Assembly: GCA_019894735.1 (NCBI GenBank)
Contig: JAGXOB010000035.1
Location: 1 to 19,434, forward strand
DNA: 19,434 bases
Reading direction: 5' to 3'
Origin: Promethearchaeota archaeon
GTDB lineage: Archaea > Asgardarchaeota > Lokiarchaeia > Sigynarchaeales > SOKP01
How positions within the stretch are numbered: position 1 is the first letter of the stretch; the number at the start of each line of letters is the position of its first letter. The notes below the pieces were generated by a model. It saw nothing but the letters and a program-made list of their open reading frames with translations. It was not told where the DNA came from and made no database searches. A program made the translations under genes and the position numbers. Positions 7,592 through 14,727 of the stretch are shown piece by piece.

Positions 7592-7768
7592 ATTTTCTCA
7601 TCTCCATCTCTTAATAAACCCATTTTTCTATAAGGTGTTTTAATGCATATTAAATTTTAAACTATATTAAAGAATGTTAATTACATTTAGAAAAAGTTTT
7701 AGTATTTATCAGTCTACAAAAAAAACCGCTTTCAAAATGAGTTTAAAAGTCTAAATTATTCCCATTTT

Positions 7769-7930
7769 TTAAACACATACTTGTTCGTTAAAAACGTTCT
7801 GCGATTTTCTAGATTGAGATATTTTATCTAACATTATTTTATCTTTACAATCTACGCATATATTTTTAGCTTTTAACCATCTTATTTGTCCACATTCAGG
7901 ACATAAAAACTCTTGATGTACCATTTTCAT
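7769..7930 (-). CDS. Small zinc-finger protein (CPxCG type), 53 residues
   Basis: Reading the reverse strand from the ATG at 7930 to the TAA at 7769 gives 53 residues. They contain C10-P-E-C13-G and C25-V-D-C28, a classic two-knuckle zinc-binding arrangement, followed by a basic tail. Small CPxCG proteins are common and mostly uncharacterised in archaea; several affect stress responses or regulation. The start has a good ribosome binding site, GGTGA at 8-nt spacing. The gene follows the 52-codon gene just upstream by 14 bp, so the two probably form one transcript. The second ATG (codon 3) is an alternative start. Zinc binding is inferred from the cysteine pattern; the function is unknown. Confidence 0.72.
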   Translation of the reverse strand: MKMVHQEFLCPECGQIRWLKAKNICVDCKDKIMLDKISQSRKSQNVFNEQVCV

Positions 7931-7944
7931 ATTAAATTTCACCA

Positions 7945-8103
7945 TTAAATTCTGTTGTATTTTAGGATTTTGATAATATCTAGATTAATCTGATCTATAA
8001 TAATATCGAGTGATTTCTCAAGTGGAGTTTCAGTGTAATTCCTTTTGAGGTTTAAGTAATCTTCCTTTTTTTCCGTTAAATCTACTAATATTTCTTCAAA
8101 CAT
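7945..8103 (-). CDS. Small acidic helical protein, 52 residues
   Basis: The ATG at 8103 to the TAA at 7945 encodes 52 residues with no cysteine, a charged N-terminal helix (EEILVDLTEKKEDYLNLKRN) and a second amphipathic helix rich in isoleucine (SLDIIIDQINLDIIKILKY). It resembles no family I know. Support comes from its tandem position 14 bp ahead of the zinc-finger gene, normal-looking amino acid composition, and a purine-rich GGAG upstream, although the GGAG-to-ATG distance of about 18 nt is longer than ideal. It could be a partner of the zinc-finger protein, or a chance open frame in AT-rich DNA. Confidence 0.5.
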   Translation of the reverse strand: MFEEILVDLTEKKEDYLNLKRNYTETPLEKSLDIIIDQINLDIIKILKYNRI

Positions 8104-8176
8104 AATTAATCTATTATCTTCTCCTTTCTCTTTAATATTATAAATTTATAATTTGTTTTAAGCTATTTCTCCATAG

Positions 8177-8194
8177 TATATAGACATCTATATA
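8177..8194. repeat. Perfect 18-bp palindromic element
   Basis: TATATAGA-CA-TCTATATA is an 8-bp perfect inverted repeat with a 2-bp spacer, 74-91 bp upstream of the ATG of the two small genes on the reverse strand and 75 bp beyond the alaS T-run. Its length and symmetry suit a dimeric regulator's operator that also includes TATA-like sequence. The rest of 8104-8298 shows no open frame or RNA gene that I can support; 7592-7768 is likewise featureless AT-rich spacer. Confidence 0.45.
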
Positions 8195-8269
8195 GTTAAA
8201 AAATATAAGTAGAAGTTAGAAAAAACGCGAGATTACTGTTTAGTCAGAAAATATATATATAAAATTAAT

Positions 8270-8276
8270 AAAAAAA
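8270..8276 (-). terminator. Probable T-run terminator after alaS
   Basis: On the reverse strand a run of seven T follows the alaS stop by about 22 nt, then further T/A-rich sequence continues. This fits archaeal oligo-T termination. No stable hairpin precedes it. Confidence 0.4.
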
Positions 8277-8298
8277 CCTAATAGAGACCATGAAAAAT

Positions 8299-11253
8299 TT
8301 AATTACTAATTAATTTCTTTTTTATATAATTAACCAGATCGTCAATACTTACTTCTTTTTCCCCGATAAACACTTGACCATAATCTTTCTTACCACCTCC
8401 TTTACCACCGTATTTAGAAGCGATTTCTTTAGCAAGGATCCCCATATCAAAATCTGATCTTTTCATTAGCTCTTTCCCTACCATTCCAATAATAGTAATA
8501 CCTTTCTCATCTTCATTGATAAAAATTGTGTTAAGATCTTCAGACTTATTTAGGATTTTCATGCTTAGATTCTTAAGATCGTTTTGAGCAAGATTTTCAA
8601 AGGTTTTAAAAATCAATTTAGAGTCTTTGAATAAAAACGCGGATTTGATAAGATTTTTCATGAAATTTTCGTCAAATAAGTTTTCTACATCCTTTAATTT
8701 TGCTTTAGCTTCGTTCCATTCAATATATAATTTGTTTACCTTCAGTGGAACATTTCCTTTTTTAGCATTTAGAATTCGAGCTAATTCTGTTAAGATTTCC
8801 AAATCAAAAGTATTATCTGAATTCAGAAACATATCGTTTTCACTATATTTTCCCGTTTGTATTGCCTTATTTAAGTTCTTCCACTTATTTAATAATTCTT
8901 CAACTCTACCTACGATCTTGTTTTGAGGAATTTCTAACAATTTCTCTAGTTGGCTTAATATGAGAGAATCTTCTAGTTCAAGCTCTTGTGTGGCAGAGCC
9001 TGCTGTAAAAGTTAATCTCACTATTCCATCCTGAATTTTTTGTGATTTAATTATTTTAATTCTTCCTGCTTCAGAAGTATTGTTCAAGTGCGTACCGCCA
9101 CAAGCTTCTACATCTATATTAGTAATCTCAACAATTCTAATGTTTTTTCCAGGTACTGCGCCTCCTTGATATATTCTCATCCCGTATTTCTGTTCTGCTT
9201 CAGATCGTGGAATAAAAGAAAATTTCATATCAATTGCTTTGTTAACTATCTCGTTCGCTTTATTTTCTATTTTTAGTAAATTTTCTCTCGAGATTTGTTC
9301 GTAGTGAGTAACGTCCAAATTGGAATGTTTCATAGTCTTCTTAGCTCCAGCTTGATTAATATGTGCTCCCAATACAAACCGAGCAGCAGCATTTACAATG
9401 TGAGTAGCTGTATGATGCTGAGAAAGCTGTGTGCGCCATTCTTTATCAACTTCAACTTTAACATTTTCTCCTTCCTTAAAATTTGGTTTTTCAGATAAAA
9501 TGTGGATAATATAATTTCCTTGCTTGACAACATTATCGAATTTTTGTCCATTAATGGTACCAATATCATGTAGTTGTCCTCCTGAAGTAGGATAAGCAAC
9601 TGATTGATCGAGTATCACATTATTACCAACAATTTTAAGAACTTTAGCTGTGTTAGTAGTCTTAGTGTAATCTACATAATAAAGAGATTTGGTTTCCAAA
9701 GCTCCATTAAAATCTACCTTAATTTCTTTTTGTATAGCGTTGACTTTTTCTCCTTTTTCGTGCCTTTCTACTACTAGACTATAGAAGTTATCGGGAATTT
9801 TTACGGTTATTCCAAATTTTTTTGCAGTTTCTTTAACCATCTCTGGATTTATTCCTCTAGAATCATAAATTTCAATCAATGTTTCGGTTGATATATCTCC
9901 CTTAGCAAGTAATTTTTCTAACATTTTGCCTGCTCTTCTTTTCGTAACATAATATTTCTCTTTTTCAACGCTTAAAATATTCTTTAGGTCGCCTAATCGT
10001 TCAGAAACTTCTGGAAATAGTTCTTTTAGTTCTTCAGCGTGCCACTTGCATACTTCAGAGATATCTATATCCCAATTGAATTGATCGATAAAACTTAAAG
10101 CACGTCTTAAAATAACTCTGAGATTATAACCACCACCAACGTTAGAGGGGAGTTTCCCATCGTTAATCGCAAACAATAAAGTTCTCGCATGATCTGCAAT
10201 TGAGTAGACGGCAGCCATTGGTAAAATTCTTTGTTTCAATTCATTTACATCAACTTTGAGTTCTTTTCCTACTCGCTCCCATGCTGCATCAATGTCGTCT
10301 ACTTCGTCTAGGTTTAAATAAGCAGAATATTGTGAGAATTCATTATATAAATCAAAATCTATTTCGATTTTGGTTTTTTCTCTTAATTTAGATAATACAT
10401 AAGGAAAGGTAGCTTCATAGAGATTTGGAGTGCCTTGTGAAAACCATGCTACTCGCTCTTGACCTAGCCCCATATCGAGGACTTTTAGTTTTAGCTCTTG
10501 AGGTCCATCTGGTGTCTGTTCGAACATTGTATAGACTTGATTGAATAATTCTACACCTCTGCTAAAAAATTCTAGGCTACAACCAAATGAACCTCCTCCA
10601 GCCCAACTGTCCTCATGTATTGTAATTTCTTCTTTTGGCAACCCTACGCCCTCATGAATAAAAGCATGAATATCTAAAAAGAGTTCTCCTTGATTCCACT
10701 CTTCTGGTGACACAAAAACATGCTGCCCAATCATTACGAAGCCGGTGTTATGGCTTGAAGTTATTCCTACATTCTCAATGTCGTTAAATCGTAAACAAAA
10801 TTGAGGTATAATTAGTTTTTTCGCGGGAGGATCCACTTCGCCGGATATAATATAAGGTTGGAAAGCCGAGATTGATGCTATTGTAAACTCAGATGTCGGA
10901 TTCCATCTAGCAACGCAAGGATATCGCTTAATTGGTTTATATCCTCTTGGTTTTAGAACCTCTACAATTTTTTTCCACACTCCTATATATGTTAGCACAT
11001 GGGGCAAGGGCTTTCCAACTACATGAAATCCTCCTATACAAACAGGATCTCCACACACCTTTCTTTCTTTATTTGTAGTCCAGAAATAAGCACTACAGCA
11101 CTCGCAATGCTTTCTCATGTAACCTAATTTCCTTAGTTCTTGGGTTGGAAAATAATCATCGGGATTCTTTGACGCTATCGTCTTAAATATTTTTTTGAGC
11201 TCTTTCTCGTTAGTAGCGCTTTTTAATTGTGTTCTATCTTCATTGGATAACAT
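8299..11253 (-). CDS. alaS: Alanyl-tRNA synthetase, archaeal type
   Basis: AlaRS charges tRNA-Ala and clears Ser/Gly mischarging. The 984-residue product has the archaeal layout. An N-terminal zinc site is formed by C50, C53, C67 and C72 in a CxxCxxYFWT...CGDPxC setting. A class II aminoacylation domain follows (motifs around RWNPTSEFTIASISAFQPYI and the WAGGGSFGCSLEFFSRGVELFN stretch), then a tRNA-recognition helical domain with NLRVILRRAL. The editing domain has H614-x3-H618 (HHTATH) and C718-x3-H722 (CGGTH). A C-Ala domain with GGKGGG at 949-954 ends it. All editing metal residues are present. It is longer than typical archaeal AlaRS (about 900-915), mainly in the region after the editing domain. 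The ATG at 11253 is preferred; the TTG at 11262 would add three residues. Neither has a clear ribosome binding site. The aldo/keto reductase gene lies 157 bp upstream, so alaS probably has its own promoter. Confidence 0.96.
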   Translation of the reverse strand: MLSNEDRTQLKSATNEKELKKIFKTIASKNPDDYFPTQELRKLGYMRKHCECCSAYFWTTNKERKVCGDPVCIGGFHVVGKPLPHVLTYIGVWKKIVEVLKPRGYKPIKRYPCVARWNPTSEFTIASISAFQPYIISGEVDPPAKKLIIPQFCLRFNDIENVGITSSHNTGFVMIGQHVFVSPEEWNQGELFLDIHAFIHEGVGLPKEEITIHEDSWAGGGSFGCSLEFFSRGVELFNQVYTMFEQTPDGPQELKLKVLDMGLGQERVAWFSQGTPNLYEATFPYVLSKLREKTKIEIDFDLYNEFSQYSAYLNLDEVDDIDAAWERVGKELKVDVNELKQRILPMAAVYSIADHARTLLFAINDGKLPSNVGGGYNLRVILRRALSFIDQFNWDIDISEVCKWHAEELKELFPEVSERLGDLKNILSVEKEKYYVTKRRAGKMLEKLLAKGDISTETLIEIYDSRGINPEMVKETAKKFGITVKIPDNFYSLVVERHEKGEKVNAIQKEIKVDFNGALETKSLYYVDYTKTTNTAKVLKIVGNNVILDQSVAYPTSGGQLHDIGTINGQKFDNVVKQGNYIIHILSEKPNFKEGENVKVEVDKEWRTQLSQHHTATHIVNAAARFVLGAHINQAGAKKTMKHSNLDVTHYEQISRENLLKIENKANEIVNKAIDMKFSFIPRSEAEQKYGMRIYQGGAVPGKNIRIVEITNIDVEACGGTHLNNTSEAGRIKIIKSQKIQDGIVRLTFTAGSATQELELEDSLILSQLEKLLEIPQNKIVGRVEELLNKWKNLNKAIQTGKYSENDMFLNSDNTFDLEILTELARILNAKKGNVPLKVNKLYIEWNEAKAKLKDVENLFDENFMKNLIKSAFLFKDSKLIFKTFENLAQNDLKNLSMKILNKSEDLNTIFINEDEKGITIIGMVGKELMKRSDFDMGILAKEIASKYGGKGGGKKDYGQVFIGEKEVSIDDLVNYIKKKLISN

Positions 11254-11410
11254 GTTAATCAAAGGCTAAGTGTTGATGATAATCTGTCATTATTAGTTAG
11301 TACAATTAATGTCTTCCTAAAATCTTTTTCTCAAAATTAAGGACATTAAATTAGTTATGAAGTATCTCAATAGAATTTGTTAAATAATCATAAATTAAGA
11401 AAAAATTTTG

Positions 11411-12343
11411 TTATTGTCCAGAAATTGAATCTACATTTCTAAAGATTTCTGTGAGCTTTATTACATCCTTTTTAGGGAGTGGGGGTTTTTGCATAAATTT
11501 GATGTTATCTTTCAAATGATCAATGTTTCCTGTACCTGAAAGAATTACGTGGGTACCTGGTTCATAATGACAGAATCGGTATGCAGCATCAACCATATTT
11601 TCAGCACCGTTATCATGTATAAGAAAACCAAGAGGATCTTCCCTATTTATTGCAGACGGATTGATTTGTTTATTCTGAATCAGTTCAGTAATACACTCTT
11701 TAAGACGCTTAGGTCTACTAAGAGCAAGTCTAACAGCAAACATTATTAAAATTCCTATTTTTTTTTCCATAGTAGAGACAAAAAGTCGTTCCCTTGCTGA
11801 TTGATTCAAAATATTAAACCCTACCATCATTACATCCCATATATCATCTTGTAGTGCTCTTTGCAACATATTATGATGAGGGTCCTCATTAAACCTCTCT
11901 GTAATACCTAGAAAATGTATCTTGCCTTGATCTCGGAACTCTAGGAGAAGAGGTACAATTTCTGAATAAAGATAATCGTAATCTTGCAAAATTACTCCAT
12001 GAAGGTGATAAATATCAATATAATCGGTTCCAAGTTTTTCGAGACTCCTTTCAAGACTCTTTTTTACATTATCTGGCTTTATATTCCCCCAAGTTGATTT
12101 TTTAGTTGACAAAACGAGATCTTCTCTGTTGAAACTTTCAATACTCTTCCCCACTATCTTTTCAGTGCGATAAAATTCGGCCGTATCAATGAAATTGATG
12201 CCAGAATTTAACCCGTATTTAACTAATGCGATAGATTCCTCTTCAGTGTTTCCAGTAGCTTGACCGATCCGACTAAGTCCGCCACAACCTAAGCCCATAA
12301 CGCTAACTTTCAATCCCGTACGTCCAAGTGTAGTATATTCCAT
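11411..12343 (-). CDS. Aldo/keto reductase
   Basis: This 310-residue NAD(P)H-dependent oxidoreductase has the AKR barrel. The N-terminal strand pair reads MEYTTLGRTGLKVSVMGLG. The catalytic tetrad is D53 and Y58 in FIDTAEFY, K81 or K82 in STKKS, and H115 in IYHLHGV. Near the C-terminus HVILSGTGNIDHLKDNI (about 265-281) is the expected cofactor-phosphate-binding segment. It resembles the large group of soluble AKRs acting on small carbonyl compounds; the substrate is not readable. There is no iron-sulfur tail of the kind seen in some longer archaeal AKRs. The start follows an AT-rich leader without a clear ribosome binding site. It sits between the PPOX-like gene and alaS, all on the reverse strand, with gaps over 150 bp on either side, so co-transcription is doubtful. 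Confidence 0.93.
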   Translation of the reverse strand: MEYTTLGRTGLKVSVMGLGCGGLSRIGQATGNTEEESIALVKYGLNSGINFIDTAEFYRTEKIVGKSIESFNREDLVLSTKKSTWGNIKPDNVKKSLERSLEKLGTDYIDIYHLHGVILQDYDYLYSEIVPLLLEFRDQGKIHFLGITERFNEDPHHNMLQRALQDDIWDVMMVGFNILNQSARERLFVSTMEKKIGILIMFAVRLALSRPKRLKECITELIQNKQINPSAINREDPLGFLIHDNGAENMVDAAYRFCHYEPGTHVILSGTGNIDHLKDNIKFMQKPPLPKKDVIKLTEIFRNVDSISGQ

Positions 12344-12502
12344 AATTTTTCAGACATTTTTCTTATATCAATGGAAATTGAAACAATGATTTTATAGTTT
12401 AAGGTTAAATTAGCTTCACTAACCAAATAGCTTTAAAAAAAAATTTAAAGAAATAGAACTTCAATTATGATATAAATTCTTATTTTTTATATAAGTTCTA
12501 AC

Positions 12503-12955
12503 CTAGAGGTCTAAAATTTGAAGTCGAGAATATCCATCTTTTATGAAATCGTAATCAAGAAGCTCGATCTTCTTTGGAATTATTTTCATTAGGAGTTTTC
12601 TCTTTCCCCGCACTATTTTTTGAGCTGCATCAAACTCCTTGTCCCCCTCCCTTAAAAAAATGAGTCTTTCTTTCCCGGATGCCGTGATTTGCATACCTTG
12701 TATTTTACCAGTGTCCATAGGGGTGTATATTCCAATACTGATATTTGGATTTTCTTCTATATTTTTTACCTTCCTTCCAGGAGCGGGTCCTACGTATATA
12801 TTAAAATCATTGGAATTCTTATCCATGTAAAAATCCATAGGCGTTGCGCGAGGCACATTATCCAAACAAGTACATAGTACGAGAATCTTTCTATTATCTA
12901 AAAAATCTCGGATTTCTTTTTTTAAATCTTCTTCTGGCATTTTATTTCCGATCAT
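12503..12955 (-). CDS. Pyridoxamine 5'-phosphate oxidase-like flavin-binding protein
   Basis: This 150-residue protein matches the split-barrel PPOX-like fold. After a short helical N-terminus, residues about 22-50 (KILVLCTCLDNVPRATPMDFYMD) form the first strands, and GRKVKNIEENPNISIGIY at about 60-77 gives the typical flavin-phosphate contact region. A later strand ITASGKERLIF is followed by a C-terminal strand pair. Archaeal relatives bind FMN or F420; which one cannot be decided here. The ATG at 12955 is well supported: AAGGTGA lies 4 nt upstream. A strong TATA-like box further upstream would give a leader of about 70 nt and independent transcription from ftsZ. The substrate is unknown. 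Confidence 0.82.
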   Translation of the reverse strand: MIGNKMPEEDLKKEIRDFLDNRKILVLCTCLDNVPRATPMDFYMDKNSNDFNIYVGPAPGRKVKNIEENPNISIGIYTPMDTGKIQGMQITASGKERLIFLREGDKEFDAAQKIVRGKRKLLMKIIPKKIELLDYDFIKDGYSRLQILDL

Positions 12956-13045
12956 AGATTCACCTTACCACAATTTATATTAGTTATAAGGATTTTTTTA
13001 AAAAAAGCTTAATGAAAAGTGGACTATGATTATAAGATACTCGCC

Positions 13046-13054
13046 TTATATAAA
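13046..13054 (-). promoter_or_regulatory. Archaeal TATA box for the PPOX-like gene
   Basis: The reverse strand reads TTTATATAA, close to the archaeal box A consensus, in the 105-bp gap downstream of ftsZ. Transcription would start about 25 nt on, near 13025, leaving a leader of roughly 70 nt that ends in the AAGGTGA ribosome binding site. The core is self-complementary, so orientation rests on gene position. Confidence 0.4.
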
Positions 13055-13060
13055 TGTCCT

Positions 13061-14203
13061 TTACAAATGACCTATGTGAGAGTGTGGAAATTCAGTCCCA
13101 TTTATTGCCGCTTGAACATATGGTGAGATTGGGCCTCGACCTAACGCCATAATCCTAATTTTTGATCCTAAAGCTGGATTTAACGAAGTTCCAAATTTAA
13201 GGGACGCATCCTCAGGGATTTCACTTGAAATTGTTGAAATAATCCTATCAAGTTTACTTAGCGATAATTGATGATCTCCTGAAACGGAGACAATACATTT
13301 ATCAACTTTTTTAGTGTCTGGTTCTAAAAGAGGATTATGCAATGCTAGTTTCGCCTTTTTTATAAGATCAGCTTCTTCTCCTAAGGATTCTGTGATACCT
13401 ATTAAACCGGAAGGATAATTTCCTTTTTTCTCAAGAACTTTTCTTACATCAGCGTAATCAATGTTAATCAAACCGCAATTATTTATTAGATTGATTATTT
13501 CTTTAATAGATCGAATTAAAACCTCATCCATTATTTTAAAACCAGCTAAAACCGGTAAGTTTTGGTTAAAGCGTAGAAGATTATTGTTTGGAATTGGTAT
13601 TAACGTATCAGAATATTTCATGAGCTCTTCTAAACCTTTCCTGGCTCTTAAACTTCTTTCAGTTCCCTCAGATGAAAAAGGAACAGAGCAAAACGAAACA
13701 ACAGTAGCGTTATTTTTTTTTGCTTCTCTTGCAATTATAGGAGCAGCACCAGTACCTGTGCCTCCTCCCAAACCAAATGTCAAAAATACCACATCGGCAT
13801 TTAAAACTTGAGAAAGACGATCGACATCTTCTTCGGCAGCAGCAGTCCCAATATTAGGATCGTTACCTGATCCTAAGCCGCTACAGGTTTCCTTCCCAAT
13901 TAATAACTTTTGGTTAGAATTTGAGTAATATAAATCGTGAGCATCTGTGTTGATATTTAAAGTTTCTACCAATTCCGTATCCATATCTTGCATTCTTGAC
14001 ACGGTACTGTTACCTGCTCCGCCCACTCCAATCACCATAGATTTTATTTTTAAGACTTTTAGTAAGTCCGAGAGATATGTATCGTTATCTAAATTTGAAA
14101 CGTTATTAGTATTTACATTGTGTTGGGCAATTTCTTTAAACCGGGATCTAACCGATAATCTTGAATTTACGATTTCGCTAAGATCAAATTCTTCATCATC
14201 CAT
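13061..14203 (-). CDS. ftsZ: Cell division GTPase FtsZ
   Basis: FtsZ is the tubulin homologue that polymerises into the division ring. The 380-residue product has every key element: GVGGAGN (59-65, T1 loop), NINTDAHDL (83-91), the tubulin signature GLGGGTGTGAAP (144-155), and the T7 synergy loop N247-I-D249-Y-A-D252-V with both catalytic acidic residues. It should be an active GTPase. About 50 N-terminal residues precede the core and are polar and probably disordered. The C-terminus ends soon after the core (AINGTEFPHSHIGHL), with no obvious conserved tail peptide of the FtsA/SepF-binding type. Archaea often carry two FtsZ types; which one this is needs a tree. No sepF lies beside it. It is divergent from the small CxxC gene across 183 bp. 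Confidence 0.96.
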   Translation of the reverse strand: MDDEEFDLSEIVNSRLSVRSRFKEIAQHNVNTNNVSNLDNDTYLSDLLKVLKIKSMVIGVGGAGNSTVSRMQDMDTELVETLNINTDAHDLYYSNSNQKLLIGKETCSGLGSGNDPNIGTAAAEEDVDRLSQVLNADVVFLTFGLGGGTGTGAAPIIAREAKKNNATVVSFCSVPFSSEGTERSLRARKGLEELMKYSDTLIPIPNNNLLRFNQNLPVLAGFKIMDEVLIRSIKEIINLINNCGLINIDYADVRKVLEKKGNYPSGLIGITESLGEEADLIKKAKLALHNPLLEPDTKKVDKCIVSVSGDHQLSLSKLDRIISTISSEIPEDASLKFGTSLNPALGSKIRIMALGRGPISPYVQAAINGTEFPHSHIGHL

Positions 14204-14270
14204 AAAAAGTTACCATATTGAGGAGTAATTAGTTAATAATATGTGTATTATATCCAAATAATATAAGGCA

Positions 14271-14288
14271 GTAATATGCATGTAATAT
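14271..14288. repeat. Tandem heptamer repeat in the ftsZ divergent promoter region
   Basis: GTAATAT occurs twice with a 4-bp GCAT spacer, an 11-bp period close to one helical turn, about 70 bp upstream of the ftsZ ATG and about 100 bp from the divergent small gene. Same-face repeats of this kind suit a regulator binding site. The short AT-rich motif could also arise by chance. Confidence 0.25.
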
Positions 14289-14386
14289 TGAAAATCGATT
14301 CTATCAAGAATAATCTAAATCTCCACTTATTTGTGAAAACAAAAGAATAAGTATCAAAGTGCAAAAATTTAAATTATTGAATTTTC

Positions 14387-14656
14387 ATGATTAATATGCT
14401 CTCGGGGTTAATAAAAATGGAAATTGAGATGAATAATAAAACAACTGAAACTACTTTCGGCGGTTCAGAAAGGGACGACATAATTAAAGTGAGAGCCCTA
14501 ATTAGTTGCCCGTCTGGAGATTATAAGAAAAAGTTTAAAAATCGATTTCCTAGAAAAGATTTGGAATTGATGGTTGTCGCTTTCAAGATTTTTGATTTTA
14601 TGACTTGCTCTAAATGTGGAGAACTTCTAAATCTCAATTTGGAATTTGAAATATAG
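14387..14656 (+). CDS. Small unknown protein with CxxC motif
   Basis: This 89-residue protein has a weakly conserved-looking start and a cysteine-bearing second half: C40 in ISCPSG, then C76-x2-C79 in TCSKCGEL near the C-terminus. The pairing of a CPSG turn with a later CxxCG resembles half-degenerate zinc ribbons in archaeal small proteins, so metal binding is possible but has only three cysteines. In-frame ATGs at 14387, 14396, 14417 and 14429 leave the start open; none has a good ribosome binding site, and TTTAAATTA at 14369-14377 may be a TATA box giving a near-leaderless transcript. It is divergent from ftsZ and convergent with the EndoQ gene. I do not recognise a family. Confidence 0.6.
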   Translation: MINMLSGLIKMEIEMNNKTTETTFGGSERDDIIKVRALISCPSGDYKKKFKNRFPRKDLELMVVAFKIFDFMTCSKCGELLNLNLEFEI

Positions 14657-14676
14657 CTAGAGTAATGAGATTTTAC

Positions 14677-14683
14677 TTTTTTT
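14677..14683 (+). terminator. Probable T-run terminator after the small CxxC gene
   Basis: Seven consecutive T occur 20 bp after the stop codon in the convergent gap, consistent with archaeal oligo-T termination. Confidence 0.35.
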
Positions 14684-14727
14684 CTGTCTCAATTATTAGT
14701 ATTAGGTTTCTTCAAGTTTTAAAATAG

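Noticed and set aside
8221..8275. Possible RNA gene in the spacer below alaS, because of a local GC patch (ACGCGAGATTACTG).
   Set aside because: No tRNA cloverleaf, C/D box pair or stable stem could be built.
11255..11290. An 11-residue open frame (MTDYHQHLAFD) ending 1 nt before the alaS ATG, like a leader peptide.
   Set aside because: It has a single alanine codon, no ribosome binding site and no alternative hairpins, so there is no sign of attenuation; chance is likely.
13461..14228. Two forward frames (116 and 93 codons) opposite ftsZ.
   Set aside because: FtsZ fully explains this DNA; the forward products are low-complexity antisense translations.
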